Positions 27,617 to 35,787 are shown, counted from the first letter of the stretch. The stretch: DNA of 64,000 nt from Enterococcus plantarum (GCF_001730295.1 NZ_MIKA01000048.1:62001-126000), one strand, 5' to 3'. Notes: generated by a model not told the origin, from the letters alone. Made by a program: numbers and translations.

Positions 27617-27632
27617 GTTCAAATTTTTTAAC
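27617..27632. promoter_or_regulatory. Operator-like palindrome O1 (imperfect)
   Basis: GTTCAAATTTTTTAAC, an imperfect version of the perfect palindrome at 27681. It lies just upstream of the repressor -35 box and before the early -35 box. Confidence 0.55.
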
Positions 27633-27640
27633 CATTTCTG

Positions 27641-27669
27641 TTGACAGCGTTTATTCACTTTGCTATTAT
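27641..27669 (+). promoter_or_regulatory. Early lytic promoter (PR-like)
   Basis: Consensus TTGACA (27641-27646), 17-bp spacer, TATTAT (27664-27669). Drives the Cro-like gene and the early operon. Confidence 0.88.
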
Positions 27670-27680
27670 CTAGTTATAAA

Positions 27681-27696
27681 GTTCAAATATTTGAAC
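27681..27696. promoter_or_regulatory. Operator palindrome O2 (perfect)
   Basis: GTTCAAATATTTGAAC, a perfect 16-bp palindrome, placed at about +5 to +20 of the early promoter, so a bound repressor would block its clearance. Confidence 0.8.
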
Positions 27697-27716
27697 TAAG
27701 AAAGGAGGCGCAAGCA

Positions 27717-27971
27717 ATGACATTCGATTATTCTAGACTGTCAGGTAAGATCGTAGAGAAGTACGGAACTCAATATAACTTTGCTATTGCTATAGGTTTA
27801 TCAGAAAGAAGTTTATCTTTAAAACTAAATAACAAGACGAGCTGGAAAGATACTGAAATAATGAAAGCAGTTAGATTATTAAAGATTGCCGAAAAGGATA
27901 TTCCCAAGTTTTTTTTTAATACAAAAGTTCAAAAATTTGAACATTTGAATAGTAAACAACAAACAGCATAG
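27717..27971 (+). CDS. Cro-like DNA-binding protein
   Basis: 84 residues. A helix-turn-helix is visible in YGTQYNFAIAIGLSERSLSL with a following LNNKTSWKDTEIMKAVRLL. First gene of the early operon, behind AAAGGAGG and the O2 operator. Expected to repress the repressor promoter during lytic growth. A third operator-like palindrome lies inside its 3' end. Confidence 0.82.
   Translation: MTFDYSRLSGKIVEKYGTQYNFAIAIGLSERSLSLKLNNKTSWKDTEIMKAVRLLKIAEKDIPKFFFNTKVQKFEHLNSKQQTA
27927..27942. promoter_or_regulatory. Operator-like palindrome O3 inside the Cro-like gene
   Basis: GTTCAAAAATTTGAAC differs from a perfect palindrome at one position pair and matches O2 in both arms. It could support looping by the repressor or act as a roadblock. 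Confidence 0.65.
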
Positions 27972-27985
27972 AAAGGAGATAGCCA

Positions 27986-28321
27986 ATGAATAATTCGGTT
28001 ACCCAAAAAATTAAGGTCGAAACCGTAATCGAAGTACCTCAAGAATATGTAATGATCCTTCGGACTGATTACGAAGAGTTACAGAAAGCAGACGATCGAG
28101 GCAGATGGATGTCTTTAAAAGAGGTAGTCTCTAGGATCAACCGATCAAGTAAATGGTTTTGTGAGCAGGTTCTAGAAAAACCTCAATATCGTAAAAAGTT
28201 GGATGTGTTAAATGATGGTGGATTTGTCCACTATCCAAGAGGTGGTGGTGATGCGTATTCATTTTTGAGGTCAGAGATGATTGATTTTTTGGAAACGAAT
28301 TTTAAGGAGATTATGAAATGA
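27986..28321 (+). CDS. DUF771 domain-containing early phage protein
   Basis: 111 residues. The segments EVPQEYVMILRTDYEELQ and GRWMSLKEVVSRINRSSKWF match the DUF771 family found next to Cro genes in Lactobacillales phages; the WMSLKEV part looks like an excisionase-type winged helix. AGAAAGGAG precedes the ATG. Possible role in excision or early regulation. Confidence 0.75.
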   Translation: MNNSVTQKIKVETVIEVPQEYVMILRTDYEELQKADDRGRWMSLKEVVSRINRSSKWFCEQVLEKPQYRKKLDVLNDGGFVHYPRGGGDAYSFLRSEMIDFLETNFKEIMK

Positions 28322-28473
28322 TCACCACAGCCAACCTAATCCTACTAGCAGTATCGATCATCTGTTTTACCGCAGGCGAGACTACGCAAGGCTATGCGTT
28401 TTTAGCGGTGATATATACATCTTGGGTAGTAGACAGAATACAGAAAACAGGAGGAGAAGAAGAATGGAAATAA
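28318..28473 (+). CDS. Small membrane protein
   Basis: 51 residues with two hydrophobic stretches (TTANLILLAVSIICFTA and YAFLAVIYTSWVV). The ATG overlaps the DUF771 stop and its 3' end overlaps the next gene, the tight packing of an early phage operon. Function unknown. Confidence 0.6.
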   Translation: MITTANLILLAVSIICFTAGETTQGYAFLAVIYTSWVVDRIQKTGGEEEWK

Positions 28474-28619
28474 CAATCAAAGGAGCTCAGGAAGAGATAC
28501 AAAAAATGCTCCAAGCTATTGTGAGTAGCAAGGAACAAAAAGTCAGATTGGAGATTGATTCTAAAGTGGTTACTGATTCTGTTGTTGAAGCCATTCATGA
28601 TAAGCTTCGACCATACTAA
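28464..28619 (+). CDS. Small hypothetical early protein
   Basis: 51 residues starting MEITIKGAQEEIQKMLQAI. Strong GGAGGAG site. The EITIKG...IQKMLQAI pattern occurs in short phage early proteins of unknown function. Its last 50 bases overlap a minus-strand gene. Confidence 0.6.
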   Translation: MEITIKGAQEEIQKMLQAIVSSKEQKVRLEIDSKVVTDSVVEAIHDKLRPY

Positions 28620-28782
28620 GACTATTTAAAATCGATATAGCATTGATGGTTTTTACTAAGTCCGTTGAATCATTAGAAATCGAGATAGACCCTTTATCAT
28701 TTCCATAGTTAACTGCCCGATCGGAAATTTCAGACATTTTTTCTGACGTTAACGTTTTCACAAAATCATCAAAATTATTCAT
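28570..28782 (-). CDS. Small hypothetical protein on the opposite strand
   Basis: 70 residues (MNNFDDFVKTLTSEKMSEIS...). The ATG at 28782 is preceded by AAGGTGGTG. Unusual because it is transcribed against the early operon and overlaps the preceding gene's 3' end, which suggests prophage-state expression. Not recognised. Confidence 0.55.
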   Translation of the reverse strand: MNNFDDFVKTLTSEKMSEISDRAVNYGNDKGSISISNDSTDLVKTINAISILNSLSMVEAYHEWLQQQNQ

Positions 28783-28880
28783 ATATTTCACCACCTTAAT
28801 TTATTTCAGCAGACCACTTGCTGATAGATAAAGTATACCAAGGTGAACGATTTCTAACAATACAGAAAGGAGCAACCGAA

Positions 28881-29030
28881 ATGAATGGATTAACAGCTAG
28901 CGAAAAGAAACTATTCCTAGAATTTTTAGACGTTGAACTTGAAAAAGGCGGAAACCGTTACACTGATGTCTTGCTTAAGGTCGAAGCAGAAACCAGAAAG
29001 GAGATAGAAAATGAAACACAAATTAGTTAA
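28881..29030 (+). CDS. Small hypothetical early protein
   Basis: 49 residues (MNGLTASEKKLFLEFLDVEL...), helical and acidic. AAAGGAG site. Overlaps the next gene by 20 bases. Confidence 0.6.
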   Translation: MNGLTASEKKLFLEFLDVELEKGGNRYTDVLLKVEAETRKEIENETQIS

Positions 29031-29190
29031 CGCACTACTAGACACGCCGTTTGCAATCTTACTAGCCGTTGTCTCATGGTTATCCATTTGGGCAGGGCTA
29101 CTCATGATCGTGGTGTATGTCATCAATAAAGTTTTTGAGTTACCAGAGATTATTTGGGTAAATAAGCGCCCGAGAAAAAATGTAAATTAG
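29011..29190 (+). CDS. Small membrane protein
   Basis: 59 residues with one long hydrophobic region (FAILLAVVSWLSIWAGLLMI then VVYVINKV) and a basic tail. AAAGGAG site. Function unknown; an early-expressed membrane peptide. Confidence 0.6.
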   Translation: MKHKLVNALLDTPFAILLAVVSWLSIWAGLLMIVVYVINKVFELPEIIWVNKRPRKNVN

Positions 29191-29202
29191 GAGGGAATAA
29201 CA

Positions 29203-29445
29203 ATGGCAGAAGATGTTAAAGAAACAGCTAAGAAAGAGTCGAAATTTGAAAGCTCAATTCACGTATACAGAGCAATGGAACGTATGACCCAACAGTAATT
29301 GGCAGACAAGGTAGGTAAATCTAGACAAACGATCATTCAGCTAGAAAGAAATAGATACAACCCATCATTATTACTGGCTCATGATATCGCAGATGTTTTC
29401 GGTGTGCCGATTGAACAAATTTTTACATTTAAGAAAGGAGAATAA
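29203..29445 (+). pseudogene. XRE helix-turn-helix regulator with in-frame stop
   Basis: Translation from ATG 29203 (behind GGAGGG) gives an XRE-type protein, but codon 32 is TAA (29296-29298) exactly where related proteins have Glu in MTQQELADKVGKSRQT. The frame is open on both sides and ends at 29445 with VPIEQIFTFKKGE, a typical end for short Cro/YgzD-like regulators. It is a single-base nonsense mutation (GAA to TAA), so the product is lost unless suppressed or restarted. Confidence 0.8.
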
Positions 29446-29447
29446 GT

Positions 29448-30146
29448 ATGGAAGCATTGGAACAAACATTAGATAGTCGTGAAGTAGCAAAAATGGTTGG
29501 TCGAAACCACAAAGAAGTACTACGAGATGTACGAAATTTGATTGACCAAATGACAAGCGCAAAATCACAACCCGTTAACATTTCAAATTATTTTATTGAG
29601 TCTAGTTATAAAGATTCTAAAGGCGAGTATCGTCCTTGTTTCCAAACAACTAAAAAAGGTTGTGAGTTATATAGCTCGAGAATGACAGGAGTAAAAGGCA
29701 CACATTTCGCTATAGCATACATTGAGCGTTTCAACGATATGGAAACTCAGATTAAACAACATGCTGAAATTCCAAAGTCAAAACGTGAGTTAGCTTTACT
29801 TGCTTTATCAGCTAACGAAGAAACAAACCAACGGGTTGATGAAGTAGCCAATCGAGTAACAGAAATTGAAGAAAACACCAAGATTGATGCCAGTGATTAC
29901 GGATATATCGGACGCAGAGTAAATCAAAGAGTAAAAGAAATTGCTAGAGGGTATAACGCAAATAGCAAAGATCAATTAGCGATGCTCTATAAGGATATCA
30001 ACACAGGAGTAAAACAGATTACAGGAGTATCTACACGTAGCCAGTTACGCCAAAAAGATTTTGACAAAGTAAACGAGTATATCAATAATTGGCAACCATC
30101 TACCGCAACTATCACGATCATTAATGATTTACGTGATTCAGCGTGA
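29448..30146 (+). CDS. Rha-family antirepressor with ORF6C domain
   Basis: 232 residues. N-terminal Rha domain (DSREVAKMVGRNHKEVLRDV, FQTTKKGCELYSSRMTGVKG; about 5-105), then a coiled linker, then an ORF6C-type C-terminal domain (YIGRRVNQRVKEIARGYN, about 150-230). Such proteins counter phage repressors or modulate host functions. Since the CI here lacks a cleavage domain, this is a good candidate for the induction partner. Confidence 0.85.
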   Translation: MEALEQTLDSREVAKMVGRNHKEVLRDVRNLIDQMTSAKSQPVNISNYFIESSYKDSKGEYRPCFQTTKKGCELYSSRMTGVKGTHFAIAYIERFNDMETQIKQHAEIPKSKRELALLALSANEETNQRVDEVANRVTEIEENTKIDASDYGYIGRRVNQRVKEIARGYNANSKDQLAMLYKDINTGVKQITGVSTRSQLRQKDFDKVNEYINNWQPSTATITIINDLRDSA

Positions 30147-30152
30147 TTGCAC

Positions 30153-30186
30153 AAAAAAGACCGATAGGATGGCAGTCCTGTCAGTC
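30153..30186 (-). terminator. Minus-strand intrinsic terminator inside the early region
   Basis: A stable hairpin at 30159-30186 (arms GACCGATAGGA and TCCTGTCAGTC) is bordered on the left by A6, which is T6 when read on the minus strand. On the plus strand no T-run follows. It would end an antisense transcript coming from the right. Confidence 0.55.
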
Positions 30187-30239
30187 GCTAACGAAATTAA
30201 ACTTAAAAAAATTATACCACGGAAAGGTGGGTTTTGACA

Positions 30240-30572
30240 ATGACACCAAAAGAAGCAGAAGCATTGGACCATTATTTGACTACTCCGCCAGAGGAGTTTT
30301 ACAAAGAAGTAAATGATGTAGATGAAGTAGATGAGACGGAGAACTGGAATAAAGATGATTTCGGATACATTGTATCTGAAAACGACTGGGTATTTGTTGC
30401 TTACTTCAAAAAGTATGCGGTCGAAACAGACAAACTGTTTGCAGAAGTGTACGAGAAATATGTAGTGGGACAAAACGGATTTTTAGACCTATTAGAAGAC
30501 AAAGGTTCAGATAGATTAGCAAAAGAAAAGCTAGAAATTATAAGCGGGAAAGAGTGGTTGAAAAATAAATGA
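30240..30572 (+). CDS. Hypothetical early protein
   Basis: 110 residues, very acidic (NDVDEVDETENWNKDDFGY). The ATG at 30240 has GGAAAGGTGG 9 bases upstream; a TTG at 30234 is the alternative. Overlaps the ERF gene start by 4 bases, so it belongs to the recombination cassette. Not recognised. Confidence 0.65.
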   Translation: MTPKEAEALDHYLTTPPEEFYKEVNDVDEVDETENWNKDDFGYIVSENDWVFVAYFKKYAVETDKLFAEVYEKYVVGQNGFLDLLEDKGSDRLAKEKLEIISGKEWLKNK

Positions 30573-31285
30573 CTGATAGTAAAGATGATGGATTCTATCA
30601 AAAATTAATGAAGTTGATAGCACAGTTTAGTGTACCGAAAGATAAGAAGAACGAGTTCGGCGATTTTAATTTTAGAGATGCTGAAGCGATCATGCGTGCT
30701 GTTAAGCCATCAGCAATAGAATTAGGACTATATATAAAAACAACGAAAAAAATTGTGAAAATTGATGATCGTTTCTATACAGAAGCGACTGCTTCAATAA
30801 CTGATGGGGAACATACAGAAGAATCAGTAGCTTATGCAAGAGAACCCAACATACTACCAAAAATGAGCGAACCCCAAGTATCTGGTTCAGCAGGCTCGTA
30901 TGCGAAGAAATATGCATTACAGGATTTGTTAATGATAGACGACGGCAAGATTGATCCAGATAGGCACGACAATACTAATTACGTTCAATTAATCGATGGT
31001 AAGCAACTTTCACTATTAAGAAAAAAAGCCAGTGAGATAACCGACATTACTGGGATCCAACCAGACGACTTTTTAAATAAATTATGTGAGCTTTTCGAAA
31101 TCCAATCAATAGATCAGCTAGCATACAAAAGTTTTAGTCAAGCTATGGCTAAGTTAGTCAATTGGGAACGTAGCTATGAAAAAAATAGTCACAAAAACGA
31201 TAATGAACAAGCGAAGCAGCCAGACATACCGAATAACAGCGCTGGTCAAAATAATAAAGACATTCCATGGGGGCAAAAACAATGA
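30569..31285 (+). CDS. erf: ERF family single-strand annealing protein
   Basis: 238 residues. The ERF core is visible in the N-terminal 130 residues: YQKLMKLIAQFSVPKDKKNE, FRDAEAIMRAVKPSAIELGL, and SGSAGSYAKKYALQDLLMID. Promotes annealing of single strands in phage recombination and replication; SSB and the nuclease genes nearby fit. The C terminus is Gln/Asn rich. Confidence 0.88.
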   Translation: MTDSKDDGFYQKLMKLIAQFSVPKDKKNEFGDFNFRDAEAIMRAVKPSAIELGLYIKTTKKIVKIDDRFYTEATASITDGEHTEESVAYAREPNILPKMSEPQVSGSAGSYAKKYALQDLLMIDDGKIDPDRHDNTNYVQLIDGKQLSLLRKKASEITDITGIQPDDFLNKLCELFEIQSIDQLAYKSFSQAMAKLVNWERSYEKNSHKNDNEQAKQPDIPNNSAGQNNKDIPWGQKQ

Positions 31286-32247
31286 ACGAATTAACGAAAG
31301 ATATAAAATTTAACGTAGATTTCAAACCGTCAGAAATTACTATTCAAAATGAAGAACAACTTAATAAGTTAGTAGCAGCAACGGTCGAACATTATTCTTC
31401 ATTAGTTTTTACAGATGAAAATATTCCAGAAGCTAAGGAAGCAAAAACAAAACTGAACGGCATTTCTAAGCTGTTGGATGACCAACGAAAAGAAGTGAAG
31501 AAAAGTTATAGCGAACCACTAAAAGCCTTTGAAACGAAAATTAACGCATTAAGAGACCAAATCAAAGGTGTTTCAGATAATATCAACGTGGGTATTTCTG
31601 ACTATGAAGAGAAACAAAAAGAATTAAGAGAAGAAAAACTGATTGAGACACTATCTGAAATGGCACCGAACTACGGGATAGATATCGCTGCAGTTGAAAT
31701 CAAAACAACGTGGCTTAATAAAGGATCGTTTACCGCAAAAGGTGAACTAACTAAAAAAGTACTGGAAGAAATTGCTGGAATCATGACATTAATCGCTAAA
31801 GAAAACCAACGTATCAAAGACGATAAAGCAATCATCTTTAATTATGCCAAAGCAGTTGGATTAGATGCCGATGGTTGGTCTTCTTGGATCGACAAAGGGC
31901 ATACATCAGCAGAAGTCATGAAACAAATCGATCAAGCTGTCAAAGATAAAAAAGCTCGTGAAGAACAGAAAAGAATCGCAGAAGAACAACGTATAGCGCA
32001 AGAAGAAGCTGACCGAAAAGCAAAAGAAGAATATGACCAAGAAATGAGAAAACTACGTGAACGTACAGTTGATGACAAAGTGATCGATACTGAAACTGGC
32101 GAAATCATCCAGGAAGACACAGAACTCACTAGACAAGAAATTGAGGATACTCAAACATACACTCTTAAAGTAACGGGAACACACGAACAGTTATCAGCAT
32201 TAAACAAATTTATGGGAAATGAAGGAATCAAAGTGGAAGTGATTTAA
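31282..32247 (+). CDS. DUF1351 domain-containing protein
   Basis: 321 residues. N-terminal part (NELTKDIKFNVDFKPSEITI, GISKLLDDQRKEVKKSYSEP) matches DUF1351, followed by a long charged coiled coil (about 215-260, KKAREEQKRIAEEQRIAQEE). These proteins accompany ERF or RecT in Gram-positive phages. Start at ATG 31282 overlapping the ERF stop; the ribosome site is weak. Confidence 0.8.
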   Translation: MNELTKDIKFNVDFKPSEITIQNEEQLNKLVAATVEHYSSLVFTDENIPEAKEAKTKLNGISKLLDDQRKEVKKSYSEPLKAFETKINALRDQIKGVSDNINVGISDYEEKQKELREEKLIETLSEMAPNYGIDIAAVEIKTTWLNKGSFTAKGELTKKVLEEIAGIMTLIAKENQRIKDDKAIIFNYAKAVGLDADGWSSWIDKGHTSAEVMKQIDQAVKDKKAREEQKRIAEEQRIAQEEADRKAKEEYDQEMRKLRERTVDDKVIDTETGEIIQEDTELTRQEIEDTQTYTLKVTGTHEQLSALNKFMGNEGIKVEVI

Positions 32248-32934
32248 ATGCTTAAACCTTTGCTAGACACATACTCTGCAGTGCTTCATTTTTTTAAAGG
32301 TAACGAAATAAAAGCAGAGATTAACGAGCAAGTGAACATCGATCGACTAAGAACCATGTACGAGGGTTATGAAGGCGACAGGATCATTGAAATTCGCTTT
32401 ATCGACCCTCGGAGGTTCACAGTTCAACAACGTAATTTTATCTATGCTCTGATAGGTGATATTTTTCTCTACTACGGGCAATCAACAGAAGACTTGAAGG
32501 AATACTTCTACTTTTTGTTTGAAGGCATCAGCGGACGGAATATAAGCCTTGCTGATGATTCGAAATCTACAGTAAGTGATGCTAATTTGTTAGCAGATAT
32601 CATCCTTGATTTTATATTTGAAAATAACATTCCGTTTAAAAAAGGCTATGAGATTCTACCAGCTAACCAAGAGTATTATTTTTACAAATGTATCACAAAA
32701 AGAGTGTGTTGTATTTGCGGTAAAACAGGAGCCGAGATTGATCACTTCGACAAAGCGCTAGGGCGTAGAAATAGGAAAAAAGTGGATCATACTGAATACA
32801 CTTTTGCTGGTTTGTGCCATGGTCACCATGCGGAGAAACACACAATTGGGTTAACAGCGTTTAAAGCTAAATATCATGTTAAAGGTATCAAATTAAATAA
32901 CGAAATAATTAAGAAATTAAGGATAGGAGGGTGA
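32248..32934 (+). CDS. Putative HNH nuclease (HNHc_6 type)
   Basis: 228 residues. The C-terminal zinc/HNH part shows CCICGKTGAEIDHFDKALG, then LCHGHHAEKHTIG. The N-terminal half is of the type seen in Lactobacillales phage proteins downstream of ERF genes. Probably a DNA-processing nuclease of the recombination cassette. Confidence 0.8.
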   Translation: MLKPLLDTYSAVLHFFKGNEIKAEINEQVNIDRLRTMYEGYEGDRIIEIRFIDPRRFTVQQRNFIYALIGDIFLYYGQSTEDLKEYFYFLFEGISGRNISLADDSKSTVSDANLLADIILDFIFENNIPFKKGYEILPANQEYYFYKCITKRVCCICGKTGAEIDHFDKALGRRNRKKVDHTEYTFAGLCHGHHAEKHTIGLTAFKAKYHVKGIKLNNEIIKKLRIGG

Positions 32935-32937
32935 CGA

Positions 32938-33798
32938 TTGCAAAATCAAAAAAGTTACTTTGCTATCATCCCTGCAATAGTAAGGTATGACAATGATTTA
33001 AACGGTAACGCAAAGTTATTATATGGAGAATTAACAGCACTAGCTAATGAAAAAGGCTACTGCTGGGCTACAAACCTCTATTTTGCAAATCTATATGGAG
33101 TAAGCAAACGAACAATCATCTCGTGGATGAAGCAGCTTGAAAAAAAGAAATATATTAATATCCGTGTTTTCTATAAGCCGAATAGCAAGCAAGTAGAACG
33201 CAGACATATCTATATATTACCGTTTCCGACTGAATCAGATTTTTATGAACCTAGTGAAGAAAATTTCATCACCTATGGAAAAAATCAACACGAGGGTAGT
33301 GAAGAAAATTTCACCACCCCTAGTGAAGAAAACTTCACAGATAATAATACAGTTATTAATAATACAGTTAATAATACATTAGATAAAAAGAATAGTGTTG
33401 AACAGAGTTCAACCGTGTCTGATTCGTTTGAAGAGATTTGGAAAAAGTTTCCGAAGAAAACGAACAAGAAAAAAGCGAAAGAACAATTCATTAAAAAAAT
33501 AAAGACTGAAGATGATTTGGAACAGTTTAATAAAGGATATGCGGATTACCTAAAATATATTGAACTTAACGAGTGGTATCATCCGCAAGAACTATTCAGA
33601 TGGATACGTGACGATCGATTTAACGATGAGTATGACCTAAAGCCACCAAAACCGACAGGCACTTATCAACGCCAACCAATTAGAGAAGAGACTATGCCAG
33701 AATCGGTAACCAATCCAACACCAGAAGCTAAGTTATCACCAGAGGAACAAGCAGCACTAGACGCTCAAATTGCAGCGTGGGAAGCGAGTAAAAAATGA
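32938..33798 (+). CDS. Phage replication protein with winged-helix N terminus (DnaD-like)
   Basis: 286 residues. The N terminus is the helix-turn-helix of phage replication initiators (FAIIPAIVRYDNDLNGNAKL, YGVSKRTIISWMKQLEKKKY). The centre is Glu/Asn/Thr rich with repeated SEENF motifs, and the C-terminal FEEIWKKFPKKTNKKKAKEQ region is typical of DnaD-like phage proteins. TTG start preceded by GGAGG at the right distance. Likely recruits the host replication machinery to the phage origin; a separate helicase loader is not evident. Confidence 0.8.
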   Translation: MQNQKSYFAIIPAIVRYDNDLNGNAKLLYGELTALANEKGYCWATNLYFANLYGVSKRTIISWMKQLEKKKYINIRVFYKPNSKQVERRHIYILPFPTESDFYEPSEENFITYGKNQHEGSEENFTTPSEENFTDNNTVINNTVNNTLDKKNSVEQSSTVSDSFEEIWKKFPKKTNKKKAKEQFIKKIKTEDDLEQFNKGYADYLKYIELNEWYHPQELFRWIRDDRFNDEYDLKPPKPTGTYQRQPIREETMPESVTNPTPEAKLSPEEQAALDAQIAAWEASKK

Positions 33799-34139
33799 AA
33801 GAATTAGATATTCAAAAATCAATCAAGAACTCATTAGTCACAATTGGTCACCGCTGTTGGCAAGTAGACAGCGGGAAGAAAGTCACCTATAAAACTCGTG
33901 GCTTTGGATTAGAAAAAGGATTCCCTGATTTATTCGGGTCTCGTAAAGGCGATAACAAACTGTTTTTCGTTGAGGTTAAAAAATCAGACGGAGTTTTGAG
34001 TGATGATCAAAAAGCGTTTTTACTTGCTGCACAGAAAAATGGAATTCTAAACGGAGTAGCCAGAAATGTGACTGAAGCAATTGAGATTATACAAGGCAAG
34101 AGAACTATTTTAGACGAAATTGAAGTGGAGGAAATATAG
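33795..34139 (+). CDS. VRR-NUC domain nuclease
   Basis: 114 residues. The PD-(D/E)XK core is visible as GFPDLFGSRKGDNKLFFVEVKK, with the N-terminal KELDIQKSIKNSLVTIG. Small VRR-NUC proteins act as junction or flap nucleases in phage replication cassettes. Overlaps the replication gene by 4 bases. Confidence 0.86.
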   Translation: MKELDIQKSIKNSLVTIGHRCWQVDSGKKVTYKTRGFGLEKGFPDLFGSRKGDNKLFFVEVKKSDGVLSDDQKAFLLAAQKNGILNGVARNVTEAIEIIQGKRTILDEIEVEEI

Positions 34140-34412
34140 ATGGGGGACATGGGCGAATACTGGCGTGATGTAAAGCCGATGCTAAAAGCACGAAGAGAAA
34201 AGCATGTCGAAAGAATGGGAACTTCAGCGAATAGAAATATTGAAAAATTGGGTTACCCTTACACACATTACGAGAGCAACCATCAATTTGCGATCGAGAC
34301 GAAGGAAGGAATTATTGATTACTGGGGAACTACAGGCACTTGGATTGCTCGTAAAACCAAGAAGCGAGGTAAAGGGCTTCACGGATTAAGAAAACATTTG
34401 GAGGGAATGTAG
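34140..34412 (+). CDS. Hypothetical phage protein
   Basis: 90 residues, basic. YTHYESNHQFAIETKEGIID and YWGTTGTWIARK suggest a compact alpha/beta fold. Directly follows the VRR-NUC gene and abuts the next start. Family not recognised with certainty. Confidence 0.6.
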   Translation: MGDMGEYWRDVKPMLKARREKHVERMGTSANRNIEKLGYPYTHYESNHQFAIETKEGIIDYWGTTGTWIARKTKKRGKGLHGLRKHLEGM

Positions 34413-34760
34413 ATGGCTAAAAATTGGCAACGAGTGCCAGCACCTAACACGGTTGGTTCTAAAGTTCATGGCTGGGTTAGAGAAATGAACGAAGCCTATA
34501 GAGACAAGAATGGTGAATATGCTGTTCTAGTCCGACTTATCGAGACTAAGGAATTAGGAGTAGTTAAGCATGCAGCTATCAGGAATGTTACATCTACCGA
34601 TATCCCTTGGAGCGAAAAGCAGAGAATTAAAAATGAACTTTTTGGCGAGGAAAAACAAGCAATCGAATTTTTCCCCAAACAGTCAGAGCTAATTGACGAA
34701 GCGAATATGTATCACATTTGGATTCTTGAAGAAGTAGAACTGTCTTTTGGGATTGATTAG
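34413..34760 (+). CDS. Hypothetical phage protein
   Basis: 115 residues. Segments NWQRVPAPNTVGSKVHGWVR and AAIRNVTSTDIPWSEKQRIK resemble small conserved phage early proteins of unknown function. The preceding GGAGGG is correctly spaced. Confidence 0.6.
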   Translation: MAKNWQRVPAPNTVGSKVHGWVREMNEAYRDKNGEYAVLVRLIETKELGVVKHAAIRNVTSTDIPWSEKQRIKNELFGEEKQAIEFFPKQSELIDEANMYHIWILEEVELSFGID

Positions 34761-34777
34761 AAAATGGAGGGAATTAA

Positions 34778-35074
34778 ATGATCGATATGAAAGTAAAGGA
34801 TTATCGAATTACAAGTGATAATTCGCAAATAGTGGTAAACAAGCTGAGACGAGATGAAGAAGGAAACGTTAGAAAAACGAAAGAGGAAGAAGATTCACTG
34901 GCTTTCGTTGGGTACTACGGAACGCTAGAACATGCTTTGAACGGCATAGTGCGTGACTACACGCTTTCAGATGAAGTTACGATAAAAACTATACAGGAAT
35001 ACAGAAAAGCGTGTGACGACATCGTGACAGCCTTCAAAAACGAAATCAAGTTAGGAGTAGGTATTGATGATTAA
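34778..35074 (+). CDS. Hypothetical phage protein
   Basis: 98 residues. YRITSDNSQIVVNKLRRDEE and GYYGTLEHALNGIVRDYTLS have the look of DUF5405-type phage proteins, an uncertain assignment. GGAGGG site; overlaps the SSB start. Confidence 0.6.
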   Translation: MIDMKVKDYRITSDNSQIVVNKLRRDEEGNVRKTKEEEDSLAFVGYYGTLEHALNGIVRDYTLSDEVTIKTIQEYRKACDDIVTAFKNEIKLGVGIDD

Positions 35075-35588
35075 CAATGTTGTACTACAAGGAAAATTAG
35101 GTCAGGACTTTGATCTCAGATATACCCAATCGGGGAAAGCAGTAGCGACAACAAGTATTGCTGTTAAAAAGAACTTTCCAGATAGTCAAGGAAACTATGG
35201 TGTTGACTGGATCAATATTGTTTTCTGGGGTAAGCAAGCAGAAACCGTTGCGAATCATTTTAGGAAAGGTAATGAGATTCTGATTGTTGGGTCAATTCAA
35301 ACACGAAACTACGAAAACCAACAAGGTGAAAAGAAGTACATTACAGAAATCAATTGTCAATCGTTTAGTTTTCCTGGTGGAAATAGCCAGAATGTCGTTC
35401 AGAGTGAACAGAATCAAAATACAGGCGTTTCAAACCAGTTCGAGGGTAATTATTCATCAAATCAAAACAACACGTTTAAATCGCAAAATAATAGTCGAAA
35501 TGATTTACCTGATTTGGAATATAAGAATGATCCGTTTAGCGGCACAGGATCGACAATTGACATTTCAGATGGCGACTTACCGTTTTAA
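35067..35588 (+). CDS. ssb: Single-stranded DNA-binding protein
   Basis: 173 residues. OB-fold N terminus (INNVVLQGKLGQDFDLRYTQ, WINIVFWGKQAETVANH), Gln/Asn-rich linker, and an acidic C-terminal tip ending DISDGDLPF that recruits partner proteins. Start ATG 35067 behind AGGAG overlaps the previous stop. Confidence 0.93.
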   Translation: MINNVVLQGKLGQDFDLRYTQSGKAVATTSIAVKKNFPDSQGNYGVDWINIVFWGKQAETVANHFRKGNEILIVGSIQTRNYENQQGEKKYITEINCQSFSFPGGNSQNVVQSEQNQNTGVSNQFEGNYSSNQNNTFKSQNNSRNDLPDLEYKNDPFSGTGSTIDISDGDLPF

Positions 35589-35595
35589 GGAGTAG

Positions 35596-35787
35596 ATGAT
35601 TAGCGTTGAAAAATATCAAGCGATGCTATGCAAGCTAGAAAATACGGATTATTCAAACGAACAACTTTATAACTTGAGTAAAATGTTGCTTAGAATTTTG
35701 ATCAATAAAGAAAAAGCGAATGATGAAATATTTGACTTGCTTAGTAGCATTTACCAGAAGGAGGACACAACACATGGGAAAGATTGA
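35596..35787 (+). CDS. Small hypothetical phage protein
   Basis: 63 residues, helical (ISVEKYQAMLCKLENTDYSN). AAGGAG site. Its end overlaps the next gene. Not recognised. Confidence 0.55.
   Translation: MISVEKYQAMLCKLENTDYSNEQLYNLSKMLLRILINKEKANDEIFDLLSSIYQKEDTTHGKD

Noticed and set aside
27477-27658. 60-codon minus-strand frame crossing the repressor start
   Set aside because: Overlaps the repressor promoter and start in another frame; no ribosome site or conserved features.
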